Source: Neodontobutis hainanensis (lineage: Eukaryota > Chordata > Actinopteri > Gobiiformes > Odontobutidae). Taken from it: a stretch of DNA of 64,000 bases. The translations under genes and the position numbers were made by a program. The stretch is taken from the NCBI GenBank assembly GCA_024349245.1, contig JALDNG010000105.1, positions 219,001 to 283,000 on the forward strand, in the 5' to 3' direction. The notes beneath the pieces are model-generated. The model did not search any database and was not told the DNA's origin. It worked only from the letters and a program-made list of their open reading frames with translations. Positions 43,301 to 55,300 of the stretch are shown piece after piece; the stretch's first letter is position 1; every line of letters starts with the position of its first letter.

Positions 43301-46300
43301 ATCTCTTAATGAAATCAGCCACGGCTCTCAGTTTAAAACCTGCTGATGTAATAAATGATAAACATGGTCCACATCTCTTTTTGTTTTCTAATGTAAAGTG
43401 TAGAGTCATGAACACAGAGGTCAGAGGTCAGAGAAGTCAGGACCAGGCCCACCTCTGAAATCAAACAGAGCTGAGTCTAATCCTCTCAGAGGCGACAGGT
43501 GGACCAGACCTGGACCAGATCTGACCCAGACCTCCACCTGGACCAGACCTGGACCAGACCTGGACCAGACCTGGACCAGACCTGACCCAGACCTGACCCA
43601 GACCTCTACCTGGACCAGACCTGACCCAGACCTCCACCTGGACCAGATCTGACCCAGACCTGACCCAGACCTCCACCTGGACCAGACCTGGACCAGACAT
43701 GGACCAGACCTGGACCAGACCTGACCCAGACCTGACCCAGACCTCCACCTGGACCAGACCTGACCCAGACCTCCACCTGGACCAGACCTGGACCAGACAT
43801 GGACCAGACCTGGACCAGACCTGACCCAGACCTGACCCAGACCTCTACCTGGACCAGACCTGGACCAGACCTGACCCAGACCTCCACCTGGACCAGATCT
43901 GACCCAGACCTGACCCAGACCTCCACCTGGACCAGACCTGGACCAGACATGGACCAGACCTGGACCAGACCTGACCCAGACCTGACCCAGACCTCTACCT
44001 GGACCAGACCTGACCCAGACCTCCACCTGGACCAGACCTGGACCAGACATGGACCAGACCTGACCCAGACCTGACCCAGACCTCTACCTGGACCAGACCT
44101 GACCCAGACCTCCACCTGGACCAGACCTGACCCAGACCTCCACCTGGACCAGACCTGGACCAGACATGGACCAGACCTGACCCATGGAGCAGATGGAGGA
44201 ATGTGAGTAACTGTACGTTTACGGGACAAACAAGTTAAGCTACATTTAGTAATGTTTCTGGCCCAGGCCACAGACTGACCTCTGACCTCTGTGAGGAGAC
44301 AGAGTGACACTACTGTGCATCGTCGGTGAACTAGGTTTAATGAAAACTTTTAAATGTCCAGCCTCTGGGTGTAGCAGCCTCTGGGCGTAGCAGCCTCTGG
44401 GCGTAGCAGGCTCTGGGCGTAGCAGCCTCTGGGAGTAGCAGCCTCTGGGTGTAGCAGGCTCTGGGTGTAGCAGGCTCTGGGTGTAGCAGCCTCTGGGAGT
44501 AGCAGGCTCTGGGAGTAGCAGCCTCTGGGTGTAGCAGCCTATGGGCGTAGCAGCCTCTGGGCGTAGCAGGCTCTGGGCGTAGCAGCCTCTGGGAGTAGCA
44601 GCCTCTGGACGTAGCAGGCTCTGGGCGTAGCAGCCTCTGGGTGTAGCAGGCTCTGGGCGTAGCAGGCTCTGGGAGTAGCAGCCTCTGGGTGTAGCAGCCT
44701 ATGGGCGTAGCAGCCTCTGGGTGTAGCAGCCTCTGGGCGTAGCAGGCTCTGGGCGTAGCAGCCTCTGGGCGTAGCAGGCTCTGGGTGTAGCAGGCTCTGG
44801 GTGTAGCAGGCTCTGGGTGTAGCAGCCTCTGGACGTAGCAGCCTCTGGGTGTAGCAGCCTCTGGGCGTAGCAGGCTCTGGGCGTAGCAGCCTCTGGGAGT
44901 AGCAGCCTCTGGGTGTAGCAGCCTCTGGGTGTAGCAGGCTCTGGGCGTAGCAGCCTCTGGGAGTAGCAGCCTCTGGACGTAGCAGGCTCTGGACGTAGCA
45001 GCCTCTGGGAGTAGCAGGCTCTGGGAGTAGCAGCCTCTGGGTGTAGCAGCCTATGGACGTAGCAGCCTCTGGGAGTAGCAGCCTCTGGACGTAGCAGGCT
45101 CTGGGCGTAGCAGCCTCTGGGCGTAGCAGGCTCTGGGCGTAGCAGCCTCTGGGCGTAGCAGGCTCTGGGCGTAGCAGCCTCTGGGAGTAGCAGGCTCTGG
45201 GAGTAGCAGCCTCTGGGCGTAGCAGCCTCTGGGCGTAGCAGGCTCTGGGCGTAGCAGCCTCTGGACGTAGCAGGCTCTGGGCGTAGCAGCCTCTGGGCGT
45301 AGCAGGCTCTGGGCGTAGCAGCCTCTGGGCGTAGCAGGCTCTGGGCGTAGCAGGCTCTGGGTGTAGCAGGCTCTGGGTGTAGCAGCCTCTGAGAGTAGCA
45401 GCCTCTGGGTGTAGCAGGCTCTGGGTGTAGCAGCCTCTGGGCGTAGCAGGCTCTGGGCGTAGCAGGCCATCCACACCAGATGCCACTGCTCACTGTACTT
45501 TAAATCCTTTTAAATTTTGCAGCAGATTGTTTGATGAAAACCACAACAGAACAGGCTGTTGTAGGCTGGTGTGCTCTCACCTCAGGAGTCTGTGGGTCAG
45601 GTTAAGTCCTCCAGATCTCAGAATGTTTACAGACATATACATCATAAACACGTGTTATACATGTGTCTCCTGTGTGTATGGCTCAGTCTCTGCTGTGTTT
45701 CAGATTCTGTTGAGAACATAACAACATAACATCTTTACCACGAGTTCAAGAGCCTCCACTCAACACCTGTATCCAGGTGTGGAAAAAGAAATTACCCTGC
45801 TCAAGTCATCAAGAGCAAAGGATGTTTATGGGATGGACACACTTATAGGTCGGTCAATTATTAATCCACTAACATATTATCAATATTTCACTAAGTCAAG
45901 GAAGATTTCCTGAATCATGGAAACCTGCTGGTGTCATTCCCAAATCCACAGTCTTACATCTAAATACAGACCTGTCACAGTTTACCCACTGTATTCAAGG
46001 AATTAGAAAAACGGGTTTCTGAGCAAATCATCAACCACCTTTAATAGCAGTTCCTTTCCATTGCACCCAACGTTTGGATTCAGGGCTAATCATTCAACAG
46101 AAACAGCAGCTACTTCATGGAAAAAGTCAAGTCATTAGTGGACGAAGAGGGATAGTCGTTAAATCTGCGGAAAGCATTCAACACATTCAACCTTTCAGTT
46201 CCACAAACTTTGTAACTTTAATTTCTCAACAGAATTTATTTGCCTTATCCAAACATTATCAACGTTATCAGGATTAATAATTATAATTCTAAGCCTTTAT

Positions 46301-49300
46301 AATAATTAACCGGTGTCCCACAGGGTTCAATGATAGGTCCAATTCTGTTCAGTATATACATTATATACATTAATGATTTTATCTGTAGTCCATGAGAGAC
46401 TTCCATCACAGGAAGTAGCTTTAGAAATAACAACTGTTTGTGTGTTCTTTTCAAAAAGGAATATTAATCTAAAAACTGACATTTTAATTTTGGGAGAATT
46501 GTCACAGAATACAGTATCTAGGATTACACATCGTTTCAAAACACACAGTTTATATTGTTTAATATTGATTAATATTGATTAACACACAACAGCAACAATA
46601 CTTCATTAAAAAGTCTTAAAAAAGCTTCTCATAAAATGTAACTTGGCTCACTCGCTGCTTAATTTCACCTCTGACCCCGGCCGACCTCTGACTCCAGTGT
46701 TGTTGAGTGATGAAGAGGAGGTCACAGCCTTCATCCGTCTCTGTCTCACTGATTAATGACTTTTTGTGTTTTTCACCAAATCCACCGCAGTCAGACTCTA
46801 CTCAACATTTTCTAAACTAAATATTACTAAATATTTGTGTCTTTAGGGTTTTTCTTCAGATGTTTATCCAGTTAAATTGGACAGCATCGTTAAAATACTT
46901 GAGAAGGATCCAAAAACATAATAAAACAGTAAAAGAAACACAGCATGAATAAACTGTGCAGACCTATATAAAGTGAGGACTTTTTCTTCTAAACATCTCA
47001 AGGATTCATTCTTGATCCTGTCCATCCTTGTCACTCCTCATCTTCAGCACTTCCTCAGTGTCTCGAAACCGGGGACATGACAATATTCTGGGTGTTTTGG
47101 TTTGAAAAAAATTAGAAAACATATATAAGTTCACTCTGGCAGAATTTGTGATTTTATTTTGGGGCCATTTTTCAGAGAATATGAAAAACCCTCTCCATTT
47201 CCGACATCATCTCTTTGTGAAGCAGGGTTTTCTGCCGCGACAGCAACAAAAACCAGATTATGAAGTGTCCTGAATGATGAAACAAGAAGAACACACTTCA
47301 AGTTTAAATCTATGTTTGTTTTTAATGCCCTCAGGGGCCTTACACCTTCTCATGTGTGAGAGACCCCTCACCAGCCCAGCAGCGCTCTACGTTCTGCTGA
47401 AGGGCCCCTGTCCCGGTTCAAATAGTGGACGATCGTTCTTCTGCAGTGGTCGGTCCCAGACTCTGGAACTCTTTGCACCGGTTTAAAGCCAAACTTCAAA
47501 CCCACTTATTCAGAATGACTGTGACACTGCTCAGTTTTTATTGTGTAATGTTTTTAAACTTATTTGTGATTATATTGTTTATTGTTAATAATGTACAGCT
47601 TGGTTCTGTGTTTGTTGGAAGGCACTATATAAATAAATGATTGATATTGAAGACCTCCTACTACGCTCACAGCTCGATTAAACCCCCGCAGCGTGAGTTC
47701 GAAGGACTGTTTCCGCTCAGGCTAATGCTGCATTCATGTGGTCTTTGTGTTTAACAGCATTAGACCTTTGTTAAAAAGAGAAGCAAAGCTAACAATAAAC
47801 CCGGCTGATGTGTTTAGTAATCAAATGATAAAAGATGAAAATGAAGCTAAAACACCACTGTCCCTTTGAGTCTCACTGTTGGACTTTGACCACACTCTGT
47901 GCCACTGACCTACATGTTAGTGCTCCATGTGCTCGACCTGAGAGAAGCTACACCACACAGATCTCTGCAAACAGCCTTACAGAGAAACCAACTGCAATCT
48001 CAGCACTAAATATGTTAAATACCATTCTTTCATCTCACTTTCTTGTCAGGTTTCTGTCACAGAAATGGTTTGTGTTTCAGGTCACAACCAGTGCATGTTT
48101 TTAAAATGTACTGATCTGCAGTTTTAGTTTGAACACAGGAAACCACAGCAGAGATGGAATCTGAGCATGTTCCATCACATCCTCTTCAGAAAGAGCGTTC
48201 TGATAGAGAGATCGTGATGTGGTAATAGCTCTGACCACAAAGACTTGTGAGCACAAAGACACCGATGAGACCGACCTGACTGGGCTCGTCGGTGACGTTG
48301 GAGCTGCAGGCGCTGTCGATGATGGGGTAGACTCTGGACCAGCCTCTGTCCGTACAGTTTCTGCTCACGCTTCCTACGGGACCGAGAACAGTACACAGGA
48401 CTGTCACACATGCTTTTATCAGCACCAGCTTTTTAATAACTGCAGTCAGTCCAAAAGGAAAATACAGGACGGTTTTTGAACGACTTATGACAGATCTGTT
48501 AATCCCATTCTCTGCTCCTCTCAAACTCTCCGTCTCTTTAAACAGCCGAAAACATGAGTATTCACCAGAGACCTTCCTTTTGAGTCGCGACAGAGCAGTG
48601 CAGATGTTTCAGACATTATTTCACGACTCAGAGAGAGGTCAGAGGTTCTAAGTTTTAGCTTCGATCAAAAACACAAAGTAACAACAACACAGTGAGCAGG
48701 ATTATTATTCAGCCCTTTTGGCTGGCACGTTTCCCTTTTGGCACAGATTTTGAGAGTGCTGTGCAGGATTTCACTCGACAGGGATTGTTAATGGACCTTT
48801 TTTATTTTATTTTGCCAAATAGATAAGCTTAAGGCAAAAGAAGTGAGCAAATCTTCAGTTTGGGAACAAATTAAATGATGTTTTTGCAAGTTACCAGTGT
48901 TTCCTTGGGTTTAATAAAGTATTAGTGAAATCTCATCTAATGATTTCAATCGTTTTATTTATCTAGAACAGTTGGTTTTTCAATGTTTTCCTGTTTTGAT
49001 CTTTAAGATTCTGATCAAAAAGCTGTAAATGTACACTTTTCAAATGTCAGAATAATTTCAGACTGAGAGGAATTACAATTAGGGATGTTCCGGTGCCACT
49101 TGAGTCCAGATTTCAGAGCCTCATTGGGAGGAAAAGGAAGGGAAAAGGAATATTATAGGAGCCTAAACAATTACAGATAAACAGTAAGGTAATCAGGTAA
49201 ACAACTAAATGGAAAGGTAACCTGCACAAACACAGGTGTAGGTCCAGACTCTAGAGTCACCAGACAAACCTCATGTCCTGTGTGTTTCTGTGAGCTGCAG

Positions 49301-52300
49301 CAGAGACTGGAGGCTTTGAGTAAAAGGTAAAAGTGAAGGTGAGGACACACAGGAAAAAGGAAGAGGAACACATCCAAGCCTCACATCGACAGGAAACGCT
49401 CGATTAAAGTGATCGATGATGGAGGGGGCTCAGGACTGAGGTCAGACCAGGGCAGGTCCACAGAGAACACACTAACGCTAATCCATCACCGAACGTTAAT
49501 TACAGAATGACATAAGGCAGGTACATTACGGAGCAGGTAATCACACAATCCTTCAGTGTCTTCGAGTTTCTCCTGATTGAGTTAAAAAGTAACACTGAGT
49601 AAATATTTCCCTCTCGCCTTCGTCATTAAACACTCACCGTTTTTCTCGAAGAGCCGGAGCAGAGGTGAGGGACAGGGCAGAGTGATCACCTGACCCACGG
49701 CCGCGCTCCTCCAGCACAGGAAGGTGTCCCACTCGCCATGGCAACCTGCGGACATCAGGTGTTCCATTTTCATTTATTCATTTATTCCTTTATCCGGACG
49801 GGACAGTGCATATTCATGAACGCAACATTGTTTCTGATTAGTTTTTGTAGGGCTGGTTACCTTTCGTACGTGTTTTTTGAAAGTGAGGCTTGAATCTAGT
49901 TTAAGGACCTTTTACTGAGTGGCCAGCTTTAATCCCTCTCTGAAGTTCTGCTTATTGTCGGGGGTTGTTTGGTGGGCGACAGATTTTACAGTATTTAGCT
50001 TCACTGTTTTTTTGTGAACATCATAACATCGTTCTTTTTGATGTTAAGCACAAGTTTGACTTTGGTTAGTTGGAGTGAACTCATGTTGTCCTTTGTATTC
50101 TGTTCTAAGATGTTAAACATGAGACTTAAATCCTCCACAGACATGTGTACACACACATCTGTGAGACTGTTAGTGTCAGCTGTGTGAGATGAAATGTGTT
50201 GTGTTTCATCAGGTGTAGTATTTCCTCTTGAACACGTCCCAGTGCAGTGCTGGGGTCGTACCTGAGTTTCCTCTGGGGCTGAGCTGCAGCTGAGTCTCAC
50301 AGTCTCCTCTGGATCTCTCCAGTTCCCAGTAAAACTGACAGTGGGGAAACCTGTCCTGAACCTGTCCACACACAACAAACATGATGAATATTATCTGAAT
50401 ATTATCTCGTCTTTGTCCTGTTCTGTTTGACAGACGTGCCTCAGCTTTAACAGAACAGGACGTCTCAGATTCAGGGAGGTTTTCACACAAACGGTTCTGA
50501 TAAGTCTTTTGTGGATTTCTTCATTTCAGTCTGATGTAACACCAACAGAATGACCCCATTCATCTGTTTCTGGAGAAAGAAAAGGTCCTGCTTCACTCTG
50601 ACACTGTTTATCTTTGGAACAGGATTTCAACACAGACTCATGAAGGCACACTTGGACACAGCTGGTTTTACTGAAAAAAGGTTTCTGTAGACTTTTAAAT
50701 TAAACATAGTTTATAGAGGAGTCACAAACCGTGTGTGTTCTTCCAGAGACTGACACAAACACTGCACCGTGTCTGTCAGACCAGCAGGGGGCAGCCCCTC
50801 TGAGCCTCAGTCTGGATCAGTCTCTGTTAGATAACTGTCTCCTGTCTCCTCTCTCCTGTCCTCTCTCCTCTCTCCTCTCTCCTGTCCTCTCTCCTGTCTC
50901 CTGTCCTGTCTCCTCTCTCCTCTCCTCTGTCTCCTGTCCTCTCTCCTCTCTCCTCTCCTCTCTCCTGTCTCCTCTCCTCTCTCCTCTCTCCTGTCCTCTC
51001 TCCTCTCCTCTGTCTCCTGTCCTGTCTCCTCTCTCCTCTCCTCTGTCTCCTGTCCTGTCTCCTCTCTCCTCTCCTCTGTCTCCTGTCCTGTCTCCTCTCT
51101 CCTCTCCTCTGTCTCCTGTCCTGTCTCCTCTCTCCTGTCCTCTGTCCTCTCTCTAAAGTCTCTTAATGACTTTAGAGCTGAACACATTTTCATGCATTTA
51201 TCTTCATCTGGGTGATATCGTGATAATAATATCGTGATAATAGTGCAGTAATCAGGGCGTTTTGTAGTGATAATGGTTAATTATTAAGTCATTGCCACAG
51301 AATTACCCACATTTGTAGTTTTTATCACCGACTCATGGGCAAAGACCTACTCAATAATTAACCATCACAGTCATTTTGGAGAGACTATGTTCAGTGTAAG
51401 GTACGTACATTAGAACCACAGGCTGAGGCTGGAAAGATAATGAGTAGGAAACAAATATAACATTCTTAACATTTAATAATGATCATTTATTAAAGTCATA
51501 TTCATAAGTAATCCATTAATGCATGGATCAGGATCAGGAAGTAAATAAAAAGATCTAAAGTGAATTTATCTGAAAAGGTCATCTAAACAAATCGTTGGAT
51601 TTGTTTAATGTGAATGTTCTCTTGTTTAGCCGTGAACGAGGAAATGGCTCGTCCAATCAGAGAGCTCCTTCAGCAGAGCATCCATAACTTATTTATTCTT
51701 CATCACCTTTTCCCGACTGCATTAAACCTGAACAAAAAGAAACACCTGCTCCTTTAAAACTGTTCAAGTCATCTAAAACCTGTTCAAATCCATCTAAAAC
51801 CTGTTCAAATCCATCTAAAACCTGTTTGAATCCAACTAGAACCTGTTTAAATCCAACTAAAACCTGTTTGAATCCATCTAAAACCTGTTCAAATCCATCT
51901 AAAACCTGTTCTAATCCATCTAAAACCTGTTTGAATCCAACTAGAACCTGTTTGAATCCATCTAAAACCTGTTTAAATCCAACTAAAACCTGTTTGAATC
52001 CATCTAAAACCTGTTCAAATCCATCTAAAACCTGTTCTAATCCATCTAAAACCTGTTTGAATCCATCTAAAACCTGTTTGAATCCAACTAGAACCTGTTT
52101 GAATCCAACTAAAACCTGTTTGAATCCAACTAAAACCTGTTCAAGTCATCTAAAACCTGTTCAAGTCATCTAAAACCTGTTCAAATCCAACTAAAACCTG
52201 CTCAAATCCACCTAAAACCTGCTCAAATCCACCTAAAACCTGTTCAAATCCAACATAAACCTGTTCAAGTTCGAGAGACTCTGGGTTACAGAAATAAGAG

Positions 52301-55300
52301 GCCGCTGTCTGACGCTGGTCAGAAAAACACAACAGCCATGACTTGTTTGTTTGGCTTTGACACAACGACATTGGGACACGTTCCAGGTTCAACATGATGT
52401 AGTACATACGTCGGAGCAGTAGGTGTTTCGAGTAGGCTGCTGTGACCTGCGCAGGTTAGACATGATGTAGTACATACGTCGGAGCAGTAGGTGTTTCGAG
52501 TAGGCTGCTGTGACCTGCGCAGGTTTGACATGATGTAGTACATACGTCGGAGCAGTAGGCGTTTCGAGTAGGCTGCTGTGACCTGCGCAGGTATCGACAT
52601 GATGTAGTACATAGTCGGAGCAGTAGGCGTTTCGAGTAGGCCCCTGTGACCTGCGCAGGTTAGACATGATGTAGTACATACGTTGAAGCAGTAGGTGTTT
52701 CGAGTAGGCCGCAGTGACCTGCGCAGGTATCGACATGATGTAGTACATACGTCGGAGCAGTAGGCGTTTCGAGTAGGCCGCTGCGACGTGCGCAGGTTAG
52801 ACATGATGTAGTACATACATCGAAGCAGTAGGTTTTCCGAGTAGGCCGCAGTGACCTGCGCAGGTATCAACATGATGTAGTACATACGTCGGAACAGTAG
52901 GTTTTCCGAGTAGGCCGCTGTGACCTGCGCAGGTTAGACATGATGTAGTACATAGTCGGAGCAGTAGGTGTTTCGAGTAGGCCGCTGCGACCTGCTCCTT
53001 CTCGTTTTTGATCCTCTTCAAATCAAAGACGTCTCCTAGAGGTGAACTGTGCCACTGTGAGAGTTTACAGAGGAACCAGTCTGAATCATTACAAACAGCT
53101 CCAGTCCAAGTTCCCATCATCCTCTCTGTCGTGTCCTGGTACCGTTTCCATGGAGACGCTCAAACAGACGGTAAACAGAGGGGCGAGCGATCGGAGCGGG
53201 GTTTGTTTAAGAGAAGGCTTTACGGAGCTGTCACTGGGTTTACGTTCGACTCACGGCTGCACTTTCACCGACGACAGAGGAAACAACAACTCAAATAACA
53301 TTCTTGTCTCAGAAACACACCAACTATTAAGATTAGTTTTCATTTAACATATTTCATAGACATATTCCCATAACCTGAAACCCGTCATGCTGGTATAGTT
53401 TCACACGATGTATCCTAGATTATGTTCTCTAAAGATAAAACAACAGGATGAGGCTGTCATTTAATCAGTTTTTTCTCTAAATAATCTCTCAAACACAAAG
53501 AGCTCCATCACAGACGAGCCCGAGACAGGATTAAACCGAGAGTCTGCGACACACACAGATGTTTAGAGCAGTTTGAATTACAGTGGTTTTATCTTAAGAG
53601 TCATAATAACACTAGTGGCTTCTCTGAGGTGGTCGGGACGGAGGCCGGTGGAAGAGTGTAACCAAACAAAATATATTTATTAAACTCTTAAACTGAAGGA
53701 ACTGTGATTATTCTCCTGAGATCTGTGCTACCTGCTCCAGTTCAGATGTATCTGTGACATTATTCAAGCAAAAGTGGAAAAAAGATATTTCAGCTCAGAT
53801 GGAATAAAACGAGTCTTTCCTGACTTTGACTTCTTTCAAAATGCATTTGTTCAATAAATACCTTGATTTCTGTTTTATTTAATGTTTCCAGAGCAATCTC
53901 AAAAAACATCCTAAAGGCTGGTGTTACAGAAGCCAATCTGCATTAAAAAAAAAAAATTAAAGTGTTTTGTGCTGTGTTTATGTTTGAAAACTTAAAAATG
54001 CAATAAAAAATAAAATTTATTAAAATAAATATATATTTTTTTGTGTCCTAGGGACCCAAGTGGAGCAATGACTTTGGACAAAAAAACTAAAACGTATCAG
54101 AATCAGTGTTTTTTGGACTCTCCCAGACTCGGGTAATAACCCTCACAAAAATTCTAATTTGCAAAAATAAAAACGATTGTTATCTGTTTGTGGCCCTTAT
54201 CCTTTCTTTCGTATGAGTAACATTATATTCCCATAAACTGCCCAGGCCTGATTTATTTCATTTAAACACAGTTAATCATTTTGTTTGAATATGTTAGAGT
54301 CTAAATCTGATTAATGTCCCTGACTTTGCTGTAAATCCACACTGTTCTGCGTCTGAGCCTAAAAACAGAGCGCTCGGCCGTAAACGACGTAAACGAATGA
54401 AGATGGAGTGTAAACTGAAACAGAGCGAGCAGCGCTGCAGCGGTTTGAGGGAAAAAGGAGAGGATTTACAGCTCGGACAGAGAATTCATCAGAGAAAACA
54501 GAAGAGGAGCAGAAGAAGAAGAGAAATGAGGACTGGGTTTGTTCTGTCAAACACGAGGCTAAAGAGAGAACGATTAGAAACACGACACAGAAACATTTTT
54601 AATAAACGTTTGTTCACAGACGACAGACGGCTGCTTTATTCACAGCTTTTTAAACTTTACATCCACAAAGGTTTAAAATCTGTTCAAATATAACTGTAAA
54701 ACCACCTAAAACTTGTTCAAAACCACTTAAAACCTGTTCAAAACCACCTAAAACCCGCTCAAAACTAACTCAAAACCAACTAAACCTGTACAAATCCCAC
54801 TAAAACCTGTTCAAAATCAATTTAAACCTGTTCAAAACCAACTAAAACCTGTTTAAAACCACCTAAAACCTGCTCAAAACCACCTTAAACCTGTTCAAAA
54901 CCAACTAAATCCTGTTCAAAACCACCTAAAACCTGTTCAAATCCTACTAAAATCTGTTCAAAACCAATTTAAACCTGTTCAAAACCAACTAAAACCTGTT
55001 CAAAACCACCTAAAACCCGCTCAAAACCAACTAAACCTGTTCAAATCCCACTAAAACCTGTTCAAAATCAATTTAAACCTGTTCAAAACCAACTAAAACC
55101 TGTATAAAACCAACTAAAACCTGTTTAAAACCACCTAAAACCTGCTCAAAACCACCTTAAACCTGTTCAAAACCAACTAAATCCTGTTCAAGACCACCTA
55201 AAACCCACTCAAAACCAACTAAAACCTGTTCAAAACCACCTAAAACCTGCTCAAATACAACTAAAATCCACCTAAAACCTGTTCAAATCCAACTAAAACC

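Noticed and set aside
43421..44310. Open frames on both strands in the GACC-rich array
   Set aside because: Repeat translation only; lies within vipr2 intron 4.
44539..45493. Open frames of 141-315 codons on the minus strand
   Set aside because: By-products of the 15-bp minisatellite in vipr2 intron 4.
54397..54693. 98-codon basic open frame in vipr2 intron 1
   Set aside because: Lys/Arg-rich chance frame with no homology I recognise, and it runs into the 21-bp array.
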